Source: Nemopilema nomurai (taxonomy: Eukaryota > Cnidaria > Scyphozoa > Rhizostomeae > Rhizostomatidae). Taken from it: a DNA stretch of 64,000 bases. Position numbers and translations under genes: made by a program. Shown piece after piece: positions 23,306 to 35,274 of this stretch. The notes under the pieces are model-generated. The model saw only the letters and a program-made list of their open reading frames with translations. It was not told where the DNA came from and ran no database searches. The DNA lies in NCBI GenBank assembly GCA_003864495.1, contig ML133488.1, positions 601,818-665,817 on the forward strand, given 5' to 3'. Every line of letters begins with the position of its first letter. Position 1 is the first letter of the stretch.

Positions 23306-26300
23306 CTAAAAATTTTGGTTTTTCTCAAAATCAAAACTGAACATGCTAATGTTGTCATCTAAATTCATAGTCGTTTGGCCAGTAAGTGCTTTCCCATAAG
23401 GTACAGTTGGGAGACTTCTCTCGTCTTTGAAAATCTGGATTGTCAGATGGTGCAAAAACGGAGACAAACGGTGGGTGACTTCTGCCAGGATTAGCTGCAA
23501 ATTAAATAAGTTCTGTAAAAATTGTTCAATCTCTCTTGAAATGAAAATAAAAAATTGCATATATTGAAACATTATAATCCAATTTGTTTATGAATAGATA
23601 GGCAAGGCAATAAACGGTGAAAGCAAGAGGAGTCAATGAAAGCCGTTCTTTCTTTAAAAAGCTAAATAAACATTTTTCAAATAGCCAACAATTCTCATTT
23701 ACTAATTGTCCAACTTTGGAAAAAAGTATTACAGACTAACAGAAGGATTGAAATAAGACATCAAACACTAGATATTAAACTTGTCTCGCCATAAAACTAT
23801 GCAACTATATAGCTATATAGCAAAAATCATTTAGTTATAGGTATTATAAACAGGGCAATCTTACGCTTAGCAATCTTATGCATTGCTTAGAAACAGACTA
23901 TAGCTAGAAATGACTAAATACGCAGTGAGCAAAATAGTGACTTGATAAAGCACAAAATCAACTTAAGCTATAAATTTTTATAACCAATTGGTCAAATACG
24001 CAACAAATTTGGCCAGCAAAAAAACCAAACAGGAATTTGTAATTGAAGCATTTAGACGATATAAAGAAATGAGATGTTTATCAGTGGTAGGATATTACAT
24101 AAAAGAAAGCAATGAATCGTTAACAAAAGCAGTGACCAGCCTTTGATTCGCTAAAAAATATGGCGAATAAATCGAAAACGTTACCTGTTCGATTGCATCC
24201 CGTCGCACCCTAATGTGAAATGAACATGCCTAACACAGAAAGTGAAAAATTTATCATAGAATAGTTGCAAAATGCATTACATCCAGGTGCTAAACAAACA
24301 TGAAATAATAATGATATTGTTGATGATGATATGAGCGGCCGATGTGAATAAACAAAGAGGAGGTCAGTAGAGAGTGAACGAGGTGAAGGTGAAGGTGAAA
24401 GGACATCAAGGGTCATGTGATGTGGATTACACAATCTGGACATCTTATCTCTGCTGAAACAAAAGAAGTAGATGCTTGATAGCGAGGGCAACTTACTATT
24501 CGTTCAAATCCAACGTTCCACACGTGTTCATTCTTGATTTCCAATACACCGTCAATGGTGTTTGCCTTCAATAAAAGACATAAGGGCCATTGATCTCGAT
24601 TGCAGCGCAAACGTATCAGCCTTTATATGTGTTGCAAATAATAATAAAGCAGTTTACGTTAAGGCCTTTGTCATAAAAATTGTCATCACAAAAAATTGAT
24701 GTTACGAAGAATGTTCTGATATTGAAATAAGGAGGTCTTCTGTTCTTGCCCCAAACAACTGGCCTACTTAGTCCCTTCTCCTTAACCACCCACTTTGATT
24801 GCTTTCTATAAATTTCTAAAAAAGATAGGACAACAAAGACAGACTAGAATAAATTTATGTGAGCAAGAAAAGGAGCTGGCCTAAATAACCAAAAGTAATA
24901 CAAATAAAATATATGCGAACATGCAGGTAGGTATACACGCGCAACTAAGAACTTTCTATCCCAACTCGGCACCTACACTGCAAGAATTTCATATTAAAAA
25001 GGGACATTTTCTAAACAGAGTTGGTTTTTGGCGGAGGAGGCAATTACATGGCAAACAAGAAACACCCTTTGAAAAGAAAACACAGTGAAAAAGCCAAAGA
25101 TCCAAACACAGCAGCTTTTCAAAAAAATTGATTTTACCCACCTCCCTGAGTAGTTTGTCAAGCGTTTCCATCATATGTCCGGGAGCAGCCTGAAATAATA
25201 AAATGTTATAAACAAAATTTCTATCTACACATCAACAAGACAGAAGTGTTTCTAGGAATGCATAAAATAAGTTGAACAAAATATTCAAGCGACTGGAGAT
25301 ACTTTTGATAGTTACAAATACTCTAAATAACGTAAATTTCCTTTAAGCCTCAATTTGGTAGTCTCTGAAAACTCCTTTCCAAGCTGCATCAATTTTTTCC
25401 TGGCATTAGGGAGGGCAAAGCGATAATGCACTGCAAAGAGTCAGAGAATATGCATACTGAACAGTTACCTATGCGCCGACATTATCACATTCAAAGAAAA
25501 GTGTCTGAAAGATGTCTGAAAGAGTTTCATTTTGTTCCTCATTCGAAATCCGCACCGTTTCCAATACGGCATGCAGATAGGAATAATTATGATAAACAGA
25601 AAAACGATCCGTTTAAATCGAAAAGGGAATACTTTTAAATCACCAGTAATTTTAATTGCAAAAGCAGCCCGATGGATATATAAAGCGTAAAACTAGCAGT
25701 AGTAATAAAGGGCCAAACATAGAGCTTCTATAAATTACAAGCGCCAAACACAATTGTCGCGGCTTATCAACAATTCGTGTGTAAATCAGACAACATTTAT
25801 TCACCTCAAATTGTTTCTTGCTTGAAAAAACGGATCGCGAAACTTTAAGCATGGAATATTCATGCTCACCATTGAATGGACTTTAAAGTTTACAAGATAC
25901 ATTAAATACATTCAATTAAATACATTATTGCAAAAATATGGATAACTAAAATCCTAAACAAGGAATCGCTATCATCTGTTAACAGCGTAGTCTTCAAAGG
26001 ACTTCAATACAGCTGATTATACACCCTTGAATGGGAAGTTTCATTGGAATGGAAAAAACATTATCGTTAACTTTGATATCAAATAACCCTAAGCACAGTG
26101 CATACCCTCTTAACGTATTTATCGTATAACTGGGAAGAAGAAATAAAAGATGTGGCAAGTTAATAAATCAATGTAGAAAAGATAACCTGAAGAAGTATCA
26201 TTCCACTGTAAGCACCAAGCGGGAACATTGTGACGCAGGTGAAGAAAGCAATAATCATGGCACAAACAGTATCAGGCATGCTCGAGGCGCTGAATTGAAG

Positions 26301-29300
26301 AAAATGCAGAGTGACATCATCGCAAGGTAAGCTGATACGACAAAAAGGGGGATTAGAGCATCAAGGGGTAGAACGGGGGCTTTGGGGCAACAGATATTCA
26401 AAGTCATGTCACCAGCATTGAATGAATAAAATAAATCCATACGTTATTAGCCCCCTGGCTCGGTCCATTTCAACATGCACCACCTGAGCTAAATTTACGA
26501 CTGCCAGTGTCCCGTACAGCTTATTGTGCTCCTTTGAATATACCAAAGTTTTGGGCTACATCAATTTTGATCGATATGGAAACAGGATTTAGTTAAACTA
26601 AACTGCTCATAAGTAACTAAATTGTTTGATAATTAGGCTTTCAAATTTTTAGGGAAGGGGACCTGAATTTAGAAATATCAGGGCCTGAATTCAGTGAGCA
26701 ATTGGGCAAATGTGTCACTGAACCCAACCATCGAACAGGTGTTTCTTTGTATTTAAGGCCAAAGGAACATTTCCATCATCTTAAATCGTCACCATTCGTA
26801 CATTGACAACAAATTATCATTAGCTAGGTAGAAACCTAAAACGATGTGACTGCCACTTCATTGCATTTCTAATAAGGAAACCTGAACATTCAAAACTTAA
26901 AACGTACCGTTGATCAACCAGAATTACTTCGACCAGAACCATTAATGCTGCAAACTCTCCAAGCAGAGCGTATGGGTTCATTCGTGGCAGCAAGTACTTG
27001 GACAGTACAGGGGCCATGCCGCAAATACTGAAAAATAGAAACATTGTGCATTGAAGTAAGGGTAGAGTATTCCTGCCATTAAGCATTAATTGGACGAAAT
27101 AAGCTTGTCCAAGATAAGATGACTCTTAGAAAAACAAACTTATCAAGTCTTTAGCTAAGATACATAGTCACCACAAAGGAGCAAAAAACGTTTGTGCGAA
27201 AAAAACACAAGTTATCAAAATAACACGATGTTCAGACAGGGCCACATTCGTCGCACAAAGGCAATTACTGGCAGGTTTAAAAGTTGCAACCTAGCTGAAA
27301 AATTTCCTTTAGTGCATGTTTTAATGGTTAGATATTAAAAACTACCAGAACTAATGTTGTGAAAAACCAGGAGGACCTCTGCTAATATTTGTTACTTATG
27401 AGAATTAATCCCTTACCAAGGCATTTCAATACGCTATACTAAAAATTAGTTAGACAATCCTGTAGCCAGATTTTATTATCAACATGAAGAATTTTTCGGG
27501 GCAGAAATTTCAGGCCTAGATGATGGTAGAAAGAGCTTTTTTAGTCTCTACCTACTTTTTTCCAAAGTCTTGCATAAATTCCTGTAGAGGATTGGAGGCA
27601 GCAACTGAAAACGAAAAACAATAGCCTTGAAGGAATCCTGAGACAAACTGAAGATTAACACAATCTACAGTGACTGCCTTGTTTGCAGAGGAGAAAGGGC
27701 AGCCTCTGTCAAAAATGCAGCCTTTGTTTTCAGAGCTTTGGCAGGCACCATATTCACATAGGGATGTGAACTATTCTGTATCATCCTACAAGGGATTCAT
27801 GGTTTCCTATAAATCTAATGATGGAAAAACACATTGGCAAAGTATCAAAGAAACAAATAAATGAAAACAGGGTCTGTACAAATAGAAATTCTAAATTGTC
27901 TCACTGAAAGTTCTCCCTGAGCATTTTGAGTTGCATTATCACATTATGTTAGATAGTTAATCTTCTTGCATCCTATCTCTAATCTGGTTTTTAACGCATC
28001 TGTTTATAGGTTTATAACACCTATGCTCATAATTAATTGTCGCGCACTACCCCTTTTACAATATACAAATTCATATGCACATATACAAATCACTTAGAAA
28101 TAGGATGCTTCCAAATTGAGCAAGTAGAATGCTTCAAGAGGTGAACAGTATATATTTCTCACCATTTGATACATGTGAAAACGGTTTGTTCACCACTCCA
28201 TAAATAACCAATAGATGAACCACAAGACCAAAGAGCATCATTGGCAATTGTCCATTTCTGAAATGAAGCAAAATTTCATAACAGAGTAAACAACTCAACT
28301 AAAGGCTTTAACAATTAATTGAATATCAGATCAAAATATAAAACAATCAACAATTAGTATTGATCCTCCTAATATTTGACAAAATCTGGCAAGTTGGAGC
28401 CCAATCCACATTTTTCCTGGAAGCAATTGTAAACATGACCTTATCTGCTAACTGTTCAATTAGACAAAAAAGTGTTATGGAAAGCAGAAGACAATAGAAC
28501 AAGTGAACAACAGTAGATATGGAACTTACGTGTTAACTTCCTGTGATTGAAATAAACCTTCAAAACTAAAAGACCAAAAAATACACATCACCTTATACCT
28601 TTTCAAAAATGAGAAAAGACAAAAACCTGAAATGTTGTATCATACTTCTTCTTTGGTTATATTTGATCTATACTTAGAACAAAATTTTCATCTCTTCGTT
28701 GTTTTACCTTTTATACCTAGTAGTGATGGCTGAAAGACTCTAAATTAAAACAAGACTTACCATAATACAGCCAAGTAATGATGCCAAATTAAACTCCTAA
28801 ATTCAAACTAACAATGATTTTATTTTGGGTCCTTAGAAAATCCTCCCCAGCAAAATCTGCAGATATTTTTATGCAATTCAAATATGCAAACTTTAATAAA
28901 AGAAATGCACACAATACCTTTCCTTTAAAATAAAAAAGCTCCCAAGTTGTGTTAATGTTGTAGACACAAACACAGCTAGAATCTCAAATCTGTCAAATCT
29001 GAAAACAAATCATGATAATTAGAATTCACATTCAAAGGTAAATTTGGTTATAATAAAGGGTATTGCAGATTTTGGTAATAAATAAACTTGAAATGTTGTC
29101 TTTTGAAGCAAACTGCAGGACTTTGAAAAAAGGGCACTTGCATGACAGTCAACATATAGAAATGCAAAGCAGGCACAGTTAGAAAAGGCAAGGCAAATGA
29201 AAACATGACTGAAAATTGGTCAGAAAACATTGACAATGGCTGATTTTCCATTAATTATCAAGATTTCTAGAAAGAAACTCAGAAAAATCTTTCATAACAA

Positions 29301-31347
29301 CAGTTTATTTACTAAGTAAGCTGGAACTCAGAGAGCTTCACAGGTTGTGCATGCATGCAAGCCCTATTCAGCTGTGATGGAGTTTCATGGATAATTTGAA
29401 AAATACAGCAAACAACTATATAGTTTGAGATGAAGAGTGAAAAGCCCATACCCAAATGAATATGTTTTAGTAGGAACCTGTTGTGATATCCAGATAGATA
29501 GGAAACATGTACACAAACTAAAAATAAAAGGGAATATTGGTAGACAACACAAGAACCACCAGATTGATCAAATTAAGAAGGTACTAAAAAAAGCCAACAG
29601 TGTGATTAATCTAAAGGCTTGGGCAATTTGTTCTAAACAGATCATTCAAAAACTTTGTAAAAACAAGCATAAATAGCCATAAGTATCACATACCATAACA
29701 GATCAAAGATTGTAAGATATGCAAAGGCAGTCAATGCTAAAAAGTAATTGAAAGATACAAAATAGTAAAAATCAAGATCAAGGAATGTTTTCTACTATTA
29801 TGAAATACAAGTCTTGAGCAGTTGCTCTCTAGATACTTTGGATTACAAACTAATTTTCTACAGTGTCCCAAACAATGTTTAACATAAAATAAATTTTGAG
29901 CAGCATAGAAAAGAAGAGCATCTCTTCAAGGAAATTCGAGCAAATTATCTTCATGGCTGAAAGATAGTGACATTGGGTACAACTTTAGACACCGTAATTA
30001 ATACCTAAATTCTTTACTCTTGTAATTTCTAGAGATGAAAATAGATTTTTTATAGAGATTCATTTTAAAAGTTGATCTTACCCATACTGTTTGTTGCAGT
30101 TGCAGTAACAATCAGGAAAAATGTACAGAAAAAGTTTAAAACCAGTAACATTGCAATTTTCTTTGCCTACAATTATGATGAAAAATGATGTTACAGACAT
30201 GAACCTATATGATGTTACATACTAAACATGAATCTAATTGAGCATGATAATCAAGATGCAATCAAATATCTTTTCCAAAAAATCTAGCAGAGAATTTAGA
30301 GATGTATTTATGAGAATACTAATAGGTTGCAATGGAAACTTGGCATGCTGCAACTGATCACCAATTCTGACAAAAAACAAAATTGTTACCTTGAAACATA
30401 AGATAATGTAAGAATAAACTTACCTGCCCTATGCTAAGAATATTTTTAACTTCATAAAATAGTGCCTGGAACTTGTTTCTATAGCTTTTAAATGGTTTCA
30501 TTGTTTCCTAAAATAAAAAAAAGATTTTTCAGTCCACATTAATATTAGAATCGGAAAAAGCTAAAGAAAATCTCCATTTCTCAATAGTACAGTGTCACTC
30601 AAAAAAGCAGATAAAACTTGAAATTCACAGATAAAAAAAATCAGCTAGACATTTCCACTGACTGGTTAATAAACTGATCTTACAAGTTGTGGTCTTGCAA
30701 TTTCATAGCCTTGCAATCCTTGTGTTCTTGTCCCAGAATAAGAGTATCCTCCTAAAAAATAAAACATCACATTGAGGAAATGTACATCTGTAACAATGAA
30801 ATTCTGCAAATACAACAGTTTCTCAAAAACAAATTCATGTGTTATATTCTCTCATGAGTGTGATGATTGCATGACTTGATTTATGTAAAAATTGGTCATC
30901 TAGCAAAACTTAAATGGTGCATTTCTTTCAAAAGAATCCCTCTAACTTTCACAACTACCACAATATTCTATGATTAAACAATTTAGTGCATCAAAATTAA
31001 ATTTTAATCTTCAATAAAAGAAAATAATTTTCAGTACTTGCTCCATAGTGGTCGATGATGCTTGCTGCACTAGTGCACTGCACATATACATAATGTACTT
31101 TATGCAGTAACAATACAGAAGGCTGGATGGAAAAGATAAGTCACACCGCATAGCACAGACTTACTACTAAACTACAACACCTAGCGAGTATTAAAAAACT
31201 GGACACAAGTTACCTATAAAGTATTAATCAACAATTACCTTCAAATGTTGTTATCGGCCTATCTACAACGATTTCGATGGGCCTATTTTCTAGGCCTTGG
31301 TTTGGAAATCCTGCTTTCTGACTTTGCGACCTCAGGCTGAATGCCAT
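23306..31347 (-). CDS. SLC30A6: Zinc transporter 6 (ZnT6, SLC30A6)
   Basis: ZnT6 is a cation-diffusion-facilitator protein that pairs with ZnT5 to load zinc into secretory-pathway enzymes (family knowledge). Sixteen minus-strand exons: 31239-31347, 30684-30751, 30424-30507, 30082-30166, 29694-29736, 29452-29517, 28918-28998, 28530-28565, 28163-28257, 27556-27604, 26908-27027, 26187-26289, 25142-25189, 24497-24565, 24185-24229, 23306-23494. All junctions are GT-AG with matching phases, giving 429 residues (human about 461). Diagnostic segments are ALTAFAYLTIFDLL, SFGFDRFEILAVF, LPRMNPYALLGEF, LDKLLREV, IDGVLEIKNEHVWNVGFE, HIRVRRDA and LTIQIFKDE. As in known ZnT6 proteins, the HxxxD zinc site of TM2 is missing (FDLL) and TM5 also lacks it, so it is probably a non-transporting partner subunit. 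The human Ser/Pro-rich tail is mostly absent. Confidence 0.95.
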
Positions 31348-32739
31348 GTTTTCTTTTTGTTTTTTGTCAGTGATTTACTACTCTGTTTAACGAATTCTAC
31401 AAAAAAATATTAAATCCAGAATTCATTGAAGCCACGTATCGCTGTACAAATAGGCACCACTTATGATGTTTCTTTCCGCTTGGTGTTGTAGTGGTTGTTG
31501 TTGACCAATCAAAACAAGATCGACCCTCAATCCTCAGATCATTTGGGAACTGGAACCAACTGTGAAAAATTTAAATTATTATCTCTCAACATTATTTACA
31601 AAATTAAAAACTAAGTCCAAAAAACCTGGGGCACACCCCATCATGTTCCCTAGTGGTGCTACTAAATAGCGGCAATACACGCATTTTTGTAAACAAGTTA
31701 AGGCTCAGTACTGAAAATTCCTTAATTGGAGAGAGGCGACCGAATTTGAGTACTCATTTTATCGAATCTGATTACTTTTTGTTCATTTTTCTTTGAAATA
31801 AAACTACTAAAGGAACAATTAAATGTAGGTCGTGAAGATATCAGAAGAATCAAAATAATTGACAAAACAATACATTTTCAAAAAGTACATGGATTCTGTA
31901 GTTAAAAGGAGGTGGTTTGTTTTTCATATTTCACATTTTCTCGAGTGGAAAGACAAAGTCAAAGTATTTTCATTTTTCCCATTTCTCGTTTTTTTAATTG
32001 GACTTTTCTCCATTTGTTAGCTCGGTGCTCAACCAACACGATTTTTGTTGCATATCTTGTCACTTTTTAAAATTCGATTTGCATGTGAACGAAAATGAAA
32101 AGCTTTTTGATCAAGTGCAAACATCAATACTTGCAAAAAAGTATAATTACTGAGGCAGCACTAAACGAAACACGCACAGTCCATGAGGCTGAATACAAAG
32201 TGCTTTTCGTGAAGGTTTTCTGTATGCATTTGTACTTAATGAAAAAAGTGTTTCAAAGGTTTATTTGTTGCCAGAAAGATATGTTTTTCATTCTTGCGTG
32301 TTTACAGGTCGCTAGTTTTTTGTCATAGTAGCCATTTCCCTGAAAACATAGGTTATCGGACAATACCACGAGATTAAATGAGCTTTATATAACTACCATT
32401 GAAAATGAAATAAGAATCGTAAATGGAGGGAAAATCGCCAGCCACTTTTACCGCATTGAGATTTTACAACTCAAGAACGAGAAAAACTCAAGTCATCTAT
32501 CATAAAAACTGTTTTAGTCATCGAAAAAGAGGAATGCTAGAGGCTACTTCTAAGCGAGGAAATGAAAAAATTCACGGCAGCCCACCCATTTTCTCACACA
32601 GTCCACCTCTGACGTAACTAGCCTGGGGTTTTATTTCCAATCAATTGGTAATAGATGCAACCAAGACGCAAATGGGTATCCTCGTGTCACCCCAAGACTC
32701 AATTGCAGCAATGGTTTTTTTCTGCCGTACTTTTATTTC
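31348..32739. other. Spacer upstream of SLC30A6
   Basis: The SLC30A6 promoter must lie just right of 31347. Short unrelated frames occur on both strands (for example 32095-32328 and 32423-32617, plus), with no domain or codon pattern that supports them. Confidence 0.55.
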
Positions 32740-33437
32740 CTTGGATGATTCGGACCTTGCTATCATGAAAACAATATCTACTGAAAACGCTTTTATAGAA
32801 ATGAAATAGGGTGAAATAGACGAAAAGCTAAAGACATACGAAGAGACTACAGTCAACTTAGACAATCAAAACTTTAAAATACGCCAAAGGATGTAATCAA
32901 AATATTTTTGCTGCTGGTATAGGTGGCGACTTCTGCCTAGAGAACGCATTTAAAGAATGGAAAAAGAGTGCGAAGCTCTAATGAGTGATGTTGAAACAGC
33001 TCATTCGAATCTCAAGCGTTCTTTTGCGATGATCAAGAGCTGACAAGTAAGCTGAAGAAAATAAATTGTCAAGAAAGAGACCAGAAGATCATCAGCACGC
33101 TTCGTCTTTATACAACAGGAAGGTAATGTGGACTCAATGCTCCATTAGAACGCATTACAGTGGAAATAAACCTTGATAATATAGCGCTTTCCAAGCAGAA
33201 GTTGGATTCATTGACATCCAAAGTTTGTCGTCACCTAAAACGCATGCAGGTCACTTGAAACTCGAATAGTGGCAAAGCCGCGAAGACAAACATTTCGCGA
33301 AGGAGTTCTGTGATATCTCAGAGGCACGAATTAAATCATTACATGAAATCGCCGAGAATGGCTGCAGGGGACTGACCCAGACGTGTCGACGAGATAGCGA
33401 CTTTCTTTCTTTTCATCCTCCAATCTTCTGCATTTAA
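32740..33437 (+). pseudogene. Decayed coiled-coil coding sequence
   Basis: Coding-like, heptad-rich segments follow one another closely in three different frames and are broken by stops. From 32765 the frame reads MKTISTENAFIEMK, stop, GEIDEKLKTYEETTVNLDNQ; at 32957 the same frame reads MEKECEALMSDVETAHSNLK. A shifted frame from 33022 reads DDQELTSKLKKINCQERDQK, then stop, then LERITVEINLDNIALSKQK. A third frame from 33270 reads WQSREDKHFAKEFCDISEAR. The gaps are too short for introns. No family is recognised. The intact GIY-YIG-like ORF starts 12 bp past its end, so the two may once have been one gene. Chance low-complexity sequence is the alternative. Confidence 0.5.
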
Positions 33438-33448
33438 CTAACACGTAC

Positions 33449-33955
33449 ATGAACGACTATATTTCCATTTCTTCTAGAATGCATGCATCTGCTTCGAGCA
33501 GTTCCAAAGAAGATCGAAGCAAGCGACAACGGGACATGGCTGATAATGAAGCACGGAGTTTGCTGCGAAAAGAGTTCTCGTCTGAAAATATAAGGCTGAT
33601 GTCGTTGAAGCGGGCAGAAATGGACATGCAGGCATTACACTGGGCAATCCTTACATTCAACGGAATAAACAATCTGCGCGGAACATGTGGCGGCGTGTAC
33701 GAGATCAGGGAAGGAGACGAGATCATCTACATAAGCGGGCTTCCGCAAAACGTGCACATACGCGACGCACTCAACGCCCATTTCAGTGGCAACGACGGCC
33801 TTGCGTTAGGAGCATACCTGACTGGAGACGCATTCCACAACTGGGTCCGTATCTATGTTCGATTCATGCCTTCGAAGACGCCATCTGAGGATGCAAGGCT
33901 TTTGCTGCGATATCACCAATTGAAGAATATGGGAAGAATGCCTCGCTTCAATTAA
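33449..33955 (+). CDS. Single-exon GIY-YIG-like domain protein
   Basis: The protein has 168 residues and no intron, and its codons are richer in G and C than the flanks. Residues 12-60 are charged and probably helical. The C-terminal half fits the GIY-YIG nuclease fold: GVYEIR at 82-87, IIYIS at 92-96 (Ser in place of the usual Gly), Arg105, His111, Glu147 in PSEDARLLLRYHQ, and a final PRFN ending at Asn168. These match the order of catalytic and metal-binding residues in the family, so structure-specific DNA cleavage is possible but not shown. I cannot name a specific orthologue. It follows a decayed coiled-coil sequence and may be a retrocopy or a truncated remnant. The long intact frame and conserved motifs argue that it is or recently was functional. 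Confidence 0.7.
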   Translation: MNDYISISSRMHASASSSSKEDRSKRQRDMADNEARSLLRKEFSSENIRLMSLKRAEMDMQALHWAILTFNGINNLRGTCGGVYEIREGDEIIYISGLPQNVHIRDALNAHFSGNDGLALGAYLTGDAFHNWVRIYVRFMPSKTPSEDARLLLRYHQLKNMGRMPRFN

Positions 33956-35274
33956 CCCAACCTCGTTTGCGAGCCTTGCAAACTATCAGAGATAGACTAG
34001 TGTGGTCTGCGCTTGAAAACTCACCTTTCAAAGCTAACTCTGATGATAGCATTGTAGGAAAACATAATATTTACATAAGGTTATTAATCATAACGATAAG
34101 ATTAGCAGAAACAGTTTCGTCGATGAAATTTTATCAAAAGTCTCTTTCTTCTTTTCGTCAAGGTAGCCACGTAAAATATATTGGAAAAATACCATGTGGG
34201 AGCTTAACACGCTAAAGACAATAACAGCAAAAACAACAAAGAGGTGGATTACCAAAATCGAAACAGAAGACATAGTATATTATATTAGACGAGCAAAAAT
34301 TAACATTTTAAATATACAAAAAATTACTGTTTTCGAATTGATCTTCCAATCAACAGCATTCAAATGAAAATTTTAAGCCAATATAGAGCACAACTTCTCG
34401 CTACATAGTTACATCTAACAATATACTACAGAAAGTCTACTGAAATTAAGCTTGATTTTCACTTTGAGCTTTTACTAGCCACTACTAAACAATTTTGCTA
34501 GTGTTGTTCAGTAAATGTAGCGACAATAGTTGACTAGTCTGACGCAAGCTGTAGAAAGAGCAAGTATTTAAATCCCCTAGAGGTTCCTTTTTACAAACAA
34601 TTTATCTACTTTATGAAAAAGCAAACAACAATTGCATTGAAAGGACCCAAAACATTCCCATGTTTTCTACAGACAACCATATAAAGTAGTGTTATCGTGC
34701 ATAAAAAAATTGAATGTACACTAGCCCCCTGGTAAACTGGAAAATGCCATTGTGCTACGATACTTGTTACAGACGCCTCGTTAACAGAGCGACTGACTTA
34801 TAAATGACTAACTAATTTGAGGATTTGGTTAAATTAATGCAACAGGGTAATTATAAAGTGCTGCAACTGGAACATGAAAATTAGACACTATTGAAACAAT
34901 CTCTCCATGCAAAAATGGGCCAAGAAGGGTCTTTGACGAGGGAACCTTATTTTGGCCAACAAAAAGGGATAAAGGATGGTGGAGAGTGAAAGGACCCTAA
35001 ATGCAAAGGCAAGCAGAGATCTCAGTCTCAGCCAACATAAGAATATGTAGAAACAAGCAAAAAAACAGGCAATAAATTTTTTTAGGACCATTACTTAGGC
35101 TTCCCAAGGAAAGAGTCTTTTAGTACCAGCTGGAGACAAAGGGCCAGCCCGTGAAAGGTTCATTAATAAAAAATTACCATTATAGAGAATAATTTAAGTG
35201 CATTATCCTAATTTGTTTCTTGCTAAATAGAATAAGACAGACTTGTATCTTAAACCAATTTTTAATGACAAAGT
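33956..35274. other. Spacer between GIY-YIG-like gene and DGLUCY
   Basis: AT-rich intergenic DNA between converging genes. Both 3' untranslated regions probably fall here. No open frame with a recognisable feature is present. Confidence 0.6.
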
